A program made the position numbers and the translations under genes. From positions 1 to 8,010 of the forward strand of contig JASEHN010000120.1 of the NCBI GenBank assembly GCA_030018715.1: 8,010 nt of DNA, given 5' to 3'. Of the stretch, positions 1-6,203 are shown piece after piece. The notes under the pieces were generated by a model. It was not told the origin of the DNA and did not search any database. It worked only from the letters and a program-made list of their open reading frames with translations. Numbering within the stretch: the stretch's first letter is position 1; each line of letters opens with the position of its first letter. The stretch is from Thermodesulfobacteriota bacterium. GTDB taxonomy: Bacteria; Desulfobacterota; SM23-61.

Positions 1-1
1 A

Positions 2-463
2 ATGAAAAGAGCCTGGCAAATTATGTGCATGGCCTTTGTGGCCTTGTCAGTTTTTACACTGGTATTATCTTTTGAGTACCCCTATAAGGACAGACTGGGC
101 CCCGGCCCTGCCTTCTTCCCTGTATGGATGAGTATCATAACCGGGGCCCTGTCCCTGGCACTTTTTTTCCAGACCACTTGGGGGAAGAGTGTGGTGGCCG
201 TTACGGCTACCCTCATACCCGAGCGTCAAGGGGTGTGGCGGATTATGATCATCCTGGTCGCCTTATTAGGATGCCTGGCCCTCCTCGATCCTCTGGGTTT
301 CCGTATCAGCCTTTTCTTGTTCCTCATTTTCCTCCCGCTGGGGCTCGGGGGGGGCAACTGGTGGGTTACCCTGATATTCGCCGTAGCCGGCAGCTTCGGG
401 ATTTTTCATGTCTTTTACTACTGGCTAAAAGTACCTTTGCCCATGGGGATGTTCGGTATTTAA
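2..463 (+). CDS. tctB: TctB-family small membrane subunit of a tripartite tricarboxylate transporter
   Basis: This is the small integral membrane subunit of a TTT transporter, which works with TctA and a periplasmic TctC protein for cation-driven carboxylate uptake. At 153 aa it has the usual family length. Hydrophobic segments lie at about residues 6-23, 40-57, 79-95 and 101-141 (the last probably two helices). After the first helix comes the family hallmark GPGPAFFP (33-40), and a glycine-rich turn GLGGGN (114-119) separates the last helices. The start is the ATG at position 2. It gives a typical N-terminus (MKRAWQI), but its ribosome site lies outside the window, so an earlier start cannot be excluded. 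The stop codon TAA overlaps the Shine-Dalgarno site of tctA, which implies tight coupling. TctB is poorly conserved in general; the call rests on the motif, the topology and the adjacent tctA. Substrate is unknown. Confidence 0.87.
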   Translation: MKRAWQIMCMAFVALSVFTLVLSFEYPYKDRLGPGPAFFPVWMSIITGALSLALFFQTTWGKSVVAVTATLIPERQGVWRIMIILVALLGCLALLDPLGFRISLFLFLIFLPLGLGGGNWWVTLIFAVAGSFGIFHVFYYWLKVPLPMGMFGI

Positions 464-470
464 GGAGGGG
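462..470 (+). promoter_or_regulatory. Ribosome binding site that fixes the UUG start of tctA
   Basis: AAGGAGGGG lies inside and just after the tctB stop codon (TAA, 461-463) and a few bases before TTG at 474. No in-frame ATG occurs until about residue 63 of TctA, inside conserved sequence, so UUG is almost certainly the real start. The overlap of stop codon and Shine-Dalgarno suggests translational coupling of tctB and tctA. Confidence 0.8.
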
Positions 471-473
471 GAT

Positions 474-1970
474 TTGGACGCGCTGCAATACTGGATTCTG
501 GGTTTTTCGGTAGCCACACTCCCATTGAATCTCTTGTATGCCTTCATTGGGTGTGTCCTGGGCACCCTCATTGGCGTCCTGCCGGGACTGGGACCTGCAG
601 CGGGGACGGCTATTCTCATTCCCGTCACCTTCGGCCTGGACCCCATCGGGGGGATTATCATGCTGGCCGCCATTTACTACGGAGCCATGTATGGTGGAAC
701 CATCACCTCCGTTTTGGTGAATGTACCAGGAGAGGCAGCCTCAGTCATAACTTGCCTGGACGGCTACCAGATGGCCAAGAAGGGTAGAGCAGGTCCTGCT
801 TTGGGGATAGCAGCGATTGGCTCCTTCATCGGGGGTACCTTCGCTACCATTGCCCTTATGGTGGTATCCTTGCCCCTGGCCACCTTTGCGCTGCGTTTCG
901 GCCCGCCCGAGGTATTCGCCTTACTCGTGGTAGGTCTTTCCCTGGTAACAGGCCTTTCCGGTCGCTCTATGTTAGCCGCCCTGGTCATGACCTTCTTCGG
1001 CCTGATGCTCTGCATGATTGGGATGGACCCGGTGCGTGGGGCTCCCCGTTTCACCTTCGGCATCCCCCCGCTGTACGATGGCATTGGCTTCATACCTGTA
1101 GTCATGGGTCTCTTCGGCGTCGGGGAGATTCTGCTGAGCATGGAGGCGCCTGTACTGGAGGTCATCAAGACCAAGATAACCGATCTTCTGCCCAAACGGG
1201 AGGAATGGAGGGTTTCTACGGGCGCCATCGGCCGGGGGACCATCATAGGATTCTTCCTGGGACTCATTCCGGGTATCGGTGCCATCATACCTACTTTTCT
1301 CGCTTACGTTGTGGAGAAAAAGGTATCCAAACACCCGGAGAAATTCGGTACCGGGGTCATCGAAGGGGTGGCCTCTCCGGAAACGGCTAATAACTCCTAT
1401 GCCAATGGGGCCATGGTCCCCCTACTCACCCTGGGGATACCAGGGTCTCCTACCCTGGCCGTGCTTATGGGTGCCTTCATTATTCACGGTCTTACCCCCG
1501 GTCCTTTTCTTTTCAAAGAGCGCCCCGATGTAGTGTGGGGGCTCATTGCAAGCCTCTATTTGGGCAACGTCATGTTACTTATTCTGAATTTGCCCCTCGT
1601 GGGCTTCTGGGCCAAGCTTCTGGAAATACGCTATGAATTTCTCTACCCGGGTATTCTGCTCTTCTGCATTCTCGGAGCCTACAGCCTGAATCAAAGCGTT
1701 TTCGATGTGGGCGTGATGATAGCCTTTGGGGTCCTGGGCTATATCTTCCGTAAGCTGGATTGGCCCTTAGCCCCGACAGTCCTGGCTCTCATTTTAGGGC
1801 CAATGATGGAGAGGGCCTTACGAACCTCGCTGGAAATGTCCGCCGGGGATTTATCAATCCTTGTCACCCGGCCCATCTCGGCCGTTCTTCTGATCGTGGC
1901 TGCCGTCGTCCTGCTCAGCCCGGCGGTTCGCCTGTTAGGTAAGCGCGCGGGTAAGGAGGATGGTGGTTGA
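474..1970 (+). CDS. tctA: TctA-family large permease subunit of the tripartite tricarboxylate transporter
   Basis: This 498-aa polytopic inner-membrane protein forms the translocation pathway of the TTT system and takes substrate from a TctC-type binding protein. The length is typical. Family signatures are all present: GVLPGLGPAAG (34-44), YYGAMYGG (68-75), NVPGEAAS (83-90), CLDGYQMA (94-101), GLIPGIGA (263-270), SPETANNS (301-308) and LTLGIPGSP (318-326). The two PG(L/I)G loops, about 230 residues apart, are what the family's internal two-fold repeat predicts. A basic, polar stretch at 233-246 probably forms a cytoplasmic loop between the halves. The gene starts at UUG behind a strong ribosome site and ends 57 bp before the first binding-protein gene. 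No key motif is missing, so the permease looks functional. Family assignment is very secure; the transported compound cannot be read from the sequence. Confidence 0.96.
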   Translation: MDALQYWILGFSVATLPLNLLYAFIGCVLGTLIGVLPGLGPAAGTAILIPVTFGLDPIGGIIMLAAIYYGAMYGGTITSVLVNVPGEAASVITCLDGYQMAKKGRAGPALGIAAIGSFIGGTFATIALMVVSLPLATFALRFGPPEVFALLVVGLSLVTGLSGRSMLAALVMTFFGLMLCMIGMDPVRGAPRFTFGIPPLYDGIGFIPVVMGLFGVGEILLSMEAPVLEVIKTKITDLLPKREEWRVSTGAIGRGTIIGFFLGLIPGIGAIIPTFLAYVVEKKVSKHPEKFGTGVIEGVASPETANNSYANGAMVPLLTLGIPGSPTLAVLMGAFIIHGLTPGPFLFKERPDVVWGLIASLYLGNVMLLILNLPLVGFWAKLLEIRYEFLYPGILLFCILGAYSLNQSVFDVGVMIAFGVLGYIFRKLDWPLAPTVLALILGPMMERALRTSLEMSAGDLSILVTRPISAVLLIVAAVVLLSPAVRLLGKRAGKEDGG

Positions 1971-1972
1971 TT

Positions 1973-1993
1973 CCCAGATGTATATTCCCTGGG
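1973..1993 (+). other. Small hairpin between tctA and the first binding-protein gene
   Basis: CCCAG (1973-1977) can pair with CTGGG (1989-1993) around an 11-base loop. There is no following T tract, so it is not a convincing terminator. It could act as a processing or stability element between the permease and binding-protein parts of the transcript, but a 5-bp stem can occur by chance. Confidence 0.2.
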
Positions 1994-2013
1994 TTCTTGG
2001 TCGTTGAATAAAC

Positions 2014-2023
2014 GAAGGAGGGG
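2014..2023 (+). promoter_or_regulatory. Ribosome binding site that decides the SBP1 start
   Basis: GAAGGAGGGG ends four bases before ATG at 2028. A longer reading frame could begin at TTG 2004, but that would translate through this Shine-Dalgarno site and add eight polar and basic residues before the signal peptide. The ATG start gives the N-terminus MKGKVIIS, matching MKGRVIFS of the two downstream paralogues. Confidence 0.85.
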
Positions 2024-2027
2024 TAAA

Positions 2028-2996
2028 ATGAAAGGGAAAGTCATCATCAGCTTTGTAGTCATCGTCTTAACCGCTTTGGGATTTCATGCCAGCTCTTCCG
2101 CCTTTCCCACCAAGCCGATCACTTTTCAGGTTCCCTGGCCGGCGGGCGGGGCTACCGATGTGGGAGCCCGTATCTTGGCTTCCATCGCCGAAAAAAATAT
2201 GGGCCAGCCTATCGTGGTCATCAACAAAGTAGGCGCAGGCTCCCAGGTGGGCTTGACCGAGACGTCCCGGCAGAAGCCCGACGGATATTACCTCGGCTTC
2301 GTGAGTGTCCCGGCACTCAACACCATCATCCTGGATCTGGAACGCAAGGCCCTCTTCGACCTTGACTCTTTTGTCCCCATTATCAACCAGGTCATAGATC
2401 CAGGGCTCATCTGGGTAAAGGCAGACAGCCCCTACAAGACCCTGAAAGATCTCCTGGATGATGCCAAGAAGCGACCGGGAGTGGTTAAAGCCAGCACTAC
2501 GGGTATCCTCGGCGATGATCACCTGGCAATTCTCATGATGGAAGAAGCGGCCGGAGTGAAGTTTCGCATCGTCCACTACGAAGGCGGCGCCCAGCAGTTG
2601 ACGGGCACCCTGGGAGGGCATGTGGATGTCTCCTTTGACAATGTGGGGAGCGTCGCCCCAAGGGTGAAGTCAGGGGAGCTTAGGGGATTGGCTGTAATGG
2701 ACAAGGAGAGGTCCAAGTTTATGTCCGATGTGCCCACCACGGTGGATTTGGGTTACCCCACCGTCATCTCCTCTTCCAGCCGGGGTATTCTGGGGCCCAA
2801 AGGCATTCCCGGACCCATTCTGAAGAAGATTCAGGAAGTTTTCTTGGATGCTATGAAAAATCCTGAACACCTCGAGAAGATGGGCAAGGCCGGGCTGGCC
2901 GTCAAACCCATGGTGGGGGAAGAGTACGGCAAGTATCTGCGAGATATTCACGAGAGGGCAAAACCATTGGTGGATATCGCCCGAAAAGACAAGTAG
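2028..2996 (+). CDS. TctC/Bug-family periplasmic binding protein, SBP1 (first of four tandem paralogues)
   Basis: This is a predicted periplasmic receptor that binds a small carboxylate and delivers it to TctAB. It has 322 aa from the ATG at 2028. Residues 1-25 form a signal peptide with two lysines, a hydrophobic core and a likely cut after SSA (25). The Bug-type ligand loop follows: FPTKP (26-30), VPWPAGGATD (35-44) and R48. Other landmarks are NKVGAGSQVG (66-75, with Ser72 where the paralogues have Gly), PDGY (84-87), TTGILGDDHLA (157-167) in domain II, D200, VPTT (235-238) and GPKGIP (256-261). In Bug proteins of known structure, main-chain groups and ordered waters of these two loops hold the ligand carboxylates. 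Its domain II loop is nearly the same as in SBP3, which suggests a similar ligand class. Usual Bug length is about 320-330 aa. Family is certain, ligand unknown. Confidence 0.94.
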   Translation: MKGKVIISFVVIVLTALGFHASSSAFPTKPITFQVPWPAGGATDVGARILASIAEKNMGQPIVVINKVGAGSQVGLTETSRQKPDGYYLGFVSVPALNTIILDLERKALFDLDSFVPIINQVIDPGLIWVKADSPYKTLKDLLDDAKKRPGVVKASTTGILGDDHLAILMMEEAAGVKFRIVHYEGGAQQLTGTLGGHVDVSFDNVGSVAPRVKSGELRGLAVMDKERSKFMSDVPTTVDLGYPTVISSSSRGILGPKGIPGPILKKIQEVFLDAMKNPEHLEKMGKAGLAVKPMVGEEYGKYLRDIHERAKPLVDIARKDK

Positions 2997-3009
2997 GTCG
3001 GTAACGACT
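2996..3009 (+). other. GTAA-tetraloop mini-hairpin at the end of SBP1
   Basis: GTCG (2997-3000) pairs with CGAC (3005-3008) around GTAA, which in RNA is a GNRA tetraloop. A G-T wobble (2996/3009) reaches the last base of the SBP1 stop codon. It may be an RNA end or stability element in the polycistronic message. No T tract follows, so it is not a terminator. The stem is short and chance is possible. Confidence 0.25.
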
Positions 3010-3047
3010 CAGCGCTCTACAAAATTCTTCAATTAAGGAGGAAGAAG

Positions 3048-4019
3048 ATGAAAAGGAGAATTATCTTTAGTCTTATTGCGGGATTAATTATGGCCTTGGC
3101 GGTCAGTATCCATGCTGCGGATTATCCCACGAAGCCCATTATCCTCATGGTAGCCTATGCCGCAGGAGGGGAGACCGATATTGGGGCTCGTATCCTGGCC
3201 GCCATCGCAGAAAAGGAGCTGGGGCAGCCTATCGTAGTGGTCAACAAAGGAGGCGCTGGAGGCCAGGTAGGATGGACAGACCTGGCCAAGCAAAAGCCCG
3301 ATGGCTATACCATTGGCTTTGTCAATCCCCCGGCCCTGAACAGTATCATCCTGGACCCGGAGCGAAAAGCTACCTTCAGCCTTGACCATTTTGTCCCCAT
3401 CATCAATCAAGTTGTCGACCCAGTTTGCTTTTACGTAAAACCGGAAAGCCCCTACGAGACCTTCAAAGACCTGCTGGAGGATGCCAAGAAACGCCCCGGG
3501 AAGATCACGGTCACAACAACGGGCATCTTCAGCAACGAGCACTTGGGCATCCTGATGTTGCAAGACGCGGCAAAGATCAAGTTCCGCATCGTCCATTTCG
3601 ATGGGAGTGCTCAGATTAATACCGCCCTGATAGGAGGGCAGATCGATGTCGGTGTTGATAACGTAGGGGGTGCCTGGGCATCAAGGGTGAAGGCCGGGCA
3701 GGTTAGGCCTCTCCTCGTGATGGACAGGGAGAGGACTAAGTTCTACCCGAATGTTCCCACCACGATAGAGCAGGGGTACCCCACTGTTTTAATGTCTTCT
3801 AGCCGGGGCATCGTCGGTCCCAAGGGGATTCCTGAGCCCATCATTAAGAAGCTCCAGGCGGTTTTCCAGAAGGCCATGGAGGACCCTCAGCACATGGAGA
3901 AAATGGACAAGGCAGCCCTAGCCGTCAAAATCATGGTGGGAGAGAAGTACGGCAAATACATAAAAGATCTGCATGAAACGACAAAGAAGCTAATAGAGAT
4001 TGCTCGCAAGGCTGACTAG
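3048..4019 (+). CDS. TctC/Bug-family periplasmic binding protein, SBP2 (second tandem paralogue)
   Basis: A predicted periplasmic carboxylate receptor of 323 aa, colinear with SBP1. AAGGAGG (3035-3041) lies seven bases before the ATG. The signal peptide covers residues 1-23, with arginines at 3-4 and a likely cut after IHA. The ligand loop departs from its paralogues: VAYAAGGETD (35-44) has Ala36 and Ala38 where Bug proteins usually have proline, and an acidic Glu42 where the others have Ala or Ser. Domain II also differs: TTGIFSNEHLG (157-167) replaces TTGILGDDHLA, residues 126-129 read VCFY, and GGAWASR near 207-213 carries one extra residue. NKGGAGGQVG (66-75), PDGY (84-87), VPTT and GPKGIP are kept. 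These changes cluster in the loops expected to face the ligand, so I infer a different substrate preference from SBP1 and SBP3. It is intact and probably secreted. Confidence 0.94.
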   Translation: MKRRIIFSLIAGLIMALAVSIHAADYPTKPIILMVAYAAGGETDIGARILAAIAEKELGQPIVVVNKGGAGGQVGWTDLAKQKPDGYTIGFVNPPALNSIILDPERKATFSLDHFVPIINQVVDPVCFYVKPESPYETFKDLLEDAKKRPGKITVTTTGIFSNEHLGILMLQDAAKIKFRIVHFDGSAQINTALIGGQIDVGVDNVGGAWASRVKAGQVRPLLVMDRERTKFYPNVPTTIEQGYPTVLMSSSRGIVGPKGIPEPIIKKLQAVFQKAMEDPQHMEKMDKAALAVKIMVGEKYGKYIKDLHETTKKLIEIARKAD

Positions 4020-4149
4020 GAAGGCGAGGCCATAGGGAAGGTGGTCAAAAGGAGAATTGGCGAAGGGAGAATATACAGTCGGGAGTTAGAAAAGCATAGT
4101 GAGCTTACATGTGTAGGATAAGAGAAAACCAAAAATAAGGAGGGGAAAA

Positions 4150-5118
4150 ATGAAAGGGAGAGTTATTTTCAGTCTCGTAGCGGTGTTGATATTGGCACTT
4201 GGGGTCAGCGCCTACCCGCAAGCTTATCCCACTAAGCCTGTTATGCTTATGGTGGCCTATCCGGCAGGAGGCAGCACCGATGTGGGGGCTCGTATCGTGG
4301 CATCTATCGCAGAGAAGGAGCTGGGCCAGCCGATCGTGGTGCTCAACAAAGCTGGCGCTGGGGGACAGGTGGGCTTTACGGAGCTGGCCAAACAGAAGCC
4401 CGACGGCTCCTACATCGGCTTGATAAACCTCCCGGCCCTCAACACAATCATCCTGGACCCGGACCGCAAAGCCACTTTCGACATTGACACCTTCACCCCT
4501 ATCATCAATCAGGTCCTGGACCCGGGGGTGATATACGTAAAGCCTGATAGCCACTATAAGAACCTCAAAGACTTGGTTGTTGAGGCCAAGAAGCGTCCCG
4601 GGGAGATCAAAGTGGGTACGACGGGCATCCTCGGCGATGACCACCTGGCCATCTTGATGCTCGAAGAGGCGGCAGGGGTCAAGTTGCGCATCGTCCACTT
4701 CGAGGGGGATACTCCGCAGGTAACGGCCCTCCTGGGAGGGCAGATCGATGTCAGCTTCTTGAATGTAGGCGGCCTAACGCCAAGAGTGAAGGCGGGTCAA
4801 TTGAGGGTCCTGGCGGTGATGGACAAGGAGAGGTCCAAGTTCTATCCAGATGTGCCCACCTCGGTGGAGCAGGGCTATCCCGCTGTCATCTCCTCTTCCA
4901 CCCGTGGCATCGCCGGCCCCAAGGGCCTCCCTGAGCCTATCGTCAAGAAGCTCCAGGCTGTTTTCAAGAAGGCCATAGAGAACCCCGAGCACATGGAGAA
5001 GATGGACAATGCAGGCCTGGCCATCAAGATGATGATGGGGGACGAGTACGGCAAGTACTTCCGGGAGCTGCACGATAGGACCAAGCCATTGGTGGATGCA
5101 GCCCGAAAGGCCAGATAG
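4150..5118 (+). CDS. TctC/Bug-family periplasmic binding protein, SBP3 (third tandem paralogue)
   Basis: A predicted periplasmic carboxylate receptor of 322 aa. AAGGAGG (4137-4143) precedes the ATG by six bases. The signal peptide starts MKGRVIFS, the same as in SBP4, and is probably cut after VSA (21). The ligand loop reads VAYPAGGSTD (35-44); NKAGAGGQVG is at 66-75, PDGS at 84-87 (the paralogues have PDGY), TTGILGDDHLA at 157-167, FLNVGG at 203-208, and GPKGLP near 256-261. The domain II binding loop equals that of SBP1, but Leu204 replaces the Asp of SBP1 and SBP2. By hand count SBP1 and SBP3 agree at 44 of 64 positions over residues 152-215. A 130-bp gap precedes the gene, the longest in the cluster, without a convincing promoter or terminator. 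It is probably still part of the same operon. Family certain, ligand unknown. Confidence 0.94.
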   Translation: MKGRVIFSLVAVLILALGVSAYPQAYPTKPVMLMVAYPAGGSTDVGARIVASIAEKELGQPIVVLNKAGAGGQVGFTELAKQKPDGSYIGLINLPALNTIILDPDRKATFDIDTFTPIINQVLDPGVIYVKPDSHYKNLKDLVVEAKKRPGEIKVGTTGILGDDHLAILMLEEAAGVKLRIVHFEGDTPQVTALLGGQIDVSFLNVGGLTPRVKAGQLRVLAVMDKERSKFYPDVPTSVEQGYPAVISSSTRGIAGPKGLPEPIVKKLQAVFKKAIENPEHMEKMDNAGLAIKMMMGDEYGKYFRELHDRTKPLVDAARKAR

Positions 5119-5167
5119 GTAAAGTTTTTTTGCGCTATGCGAATTTTATAAAAAAGGAGGAACCAAA

Positions 5168-6133
5168 ATGAAAGGGCGAGTTATCTTCAGTTTTGTAGCG
5201 TTGTCGTTGGCATTATTTGTTGGCAGCGCCTACGCCTCGGATTATCCCACCAAGCCAATCACGCTTCAGGTGCCCTATCCGGCCGGGGGCAGCACCGATG
5301 TGGGAGCCCGTATCGTGGCGGCCATCGCGGAGAAGCAAATCGGCCAACCGATCGTGGTAGTCAACAAGGCCGGCGCCGGGGGACAGGTGGGCTGGACTGA
5401 GCTGGCCAGGCAAAAACCCGATGGATATTATCTTGGTTATATTAATCTTCCTCACCTGCCCGCAACTATCCTGGACCCGGAGAGGAAGGCCACCTTCAAA
5501 GGAGAGGACATCGTGCCCATCATCAGCCAGGCCCTTGACCCGACCACCATTTCGGTGCGGCCGGACAGCCCCTGGGCCACACTGAAAGACCTGATTGAAG
5601 ACGCCAAGAAGAAGCCCGGCCAGATCGCCGCCGGAATCGTGGGTTACCTCCAGGACGACGAGATCGGCTATCTGCAGTTTGCGGAAGCGGCGGGGGTAAA
5701 ATTGCGGCTGGTCTACTTTGATGGGGCCGCGCCCGCCATCACCGCCCTCCTCGGAAAGCATGTGGATGTCCTCTTCTGCACCGTTGCTGATAATTATTCC
5801 CAGTGGAAGTCTGGAAGGATCCGTATGTTGACGATCATGGATAAGGAGAGGACTAAGTTCTACCCTGATTTGGCCACTACGGCGGAGCTGGGATTTCCCA
5901 TGGTCATTTCCGCCTCCACCCGCGGAATTGCAGGTCCAAAAGGCATCCCTGAACCCATCATGAAAAAGCTCCAGGACGTGTTTAAGAAAACGATGATGGC
6001 CAAGGAACACATGGACAAACTGGAAGGCGCCGCCCACCCGGTCAAGATCATGGTGGGCGAGGAGTTCGTCAAATACTACTGGGATAGCTTCAAGGTTGCC
6101 CAAAAGTGGGTGGACTACGTGCGCAAGAAATGA
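5168..6133 (+). CDS. TctC/Bug-family periplasmic binding protein, SBP4 (divergent fourth paralogue)
   Basis: A predicted periplasmic carboxylate receptor of 321 aa. AAGGAGG (5154-5160) lies seven bases before the ATG. The signal peptide (1-23) is probably cut after AYA, before SDYPTKP. The N-terminal region is conventional: VPYPAGGSTD (35-44), NKAGAGGQVG (66-75), PDGY (84-87). Domain II is remodelled. IVGYLQDDEIG (157-167) replaces TTGILGDDHLA, so His165 becomes Glu; residues 126-129 are TTIS; His183 becomes Tyr; FCTVADNYSQW (203-213) replaces the usual segment; and the conserved VPTT becomes LATT (235-238). By hand count SBP4 matches SBP3 at 53 of 65 positions over residues 26-90 but only 29 of 64 over 152-215. 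The frame is intact and the divergence is local, so this looks like specialisation to another ligand and not decay. It is the last gene of the operon and converges on pxpC. Confidence 0.93.
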   Translation: MKGRVIFSFVALSLALFVGSAYASDYPTKPITLQVPYPAGGSTDVGARIVAAIAEKQIGQPIVVVNKAGAGGQVGWTELARQKPDGYYLGYINLPHLPATILDPERKATFKGEDIVPIISQALDPTTISVRPDSPWATLKDLIEDAKKKPGQIAAGIVGYLQDDEIGYLQFAEAAGVKLRLVYFDGAAPAITALLGKHVDVLFCTVADNYSQWKSGRIRMLTIMDKERTKFYPDLATTAELGFPMVISASTRGIAGPKGIPEPIMKKLQDVFKKTMMAKEHMDKLEGAAHPVKIMVGEEFVKYYWDSFKVAQKWVDYVRKK

Positions 6134-6147
6134 TCGGCGGCCCTATT

Positions 6148-6175
6148 GGGGGCAGTGGCTTAGGCTCCTGCCCTC
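6148..6175. terminator. Possible hairpin between convergent SBP4 and pxpC
   Basis: In the 70-bp gap between the two convergent genes, GGGGGCAG (6148-6155) can pair with CTGCCCTC (6168-6175), with one G-T wobble and a 12-base loop. It sits where both transcripts should end. Neither strand has a clear T tract next to it, so a standard intrinsic terminator is not shown. It may be a 3'-end stabilising hairpin or chance. Confidence 0.35.
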
Positions 6176-6203
6176 ATCTCCAGGCCTCAGAATAACGGTT
6201 CTT

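Noticed and set aside
764..1288. Minus-strand open frame opposite tctA
   Set aside because: It lies opposite conserved TctA sequence, and its product is a low-complexity Met/Pro/Arg-rich string typical of antisense translation of membrane-protein genes.
2004..2027. Upstream UUG start for SBP1
   Set aside because: It would include the strong Shine-Dalgarno site in the coding region and put eight polar residues before the signal peptide; ATG 2028 matches the paralogues.
4056..4076. TTGGCG with TATACA, considered as an internal promoter before SBP3
   Set aside because: The spacing between the two hexamers is far shorter than the 16-18 bases needed for a sigma-70 promoter.
4109..4138. A nine-codon open frame (ATG to TAA) ending at the ribosome site of SBP3, a possible leader peptide
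   Set aside because: It has no convincing ribosome site, no regulatory codon run and no paired hairpins, so chance is the better explanation.
5124..5156. T-run followed by an A-run between SBP3 and SBP4, considered as a terminator
   Set aside because: The inner sequence forms only a three-pair CGC/GCG stem with mismatches, and the T run precedes the stem. An AT-rich spacer before the ribosome site is the simpler reading.
5213..6103. Long open frame (296 codons) on the minus strand opposite SBP4
   Set aside because: It is antisense to a gene with clear family motifs and signal peptide. Similar mirror frames occur opposite SBP1-SBP3, as expected from codon bias, and its protein shows no recognisable domain.
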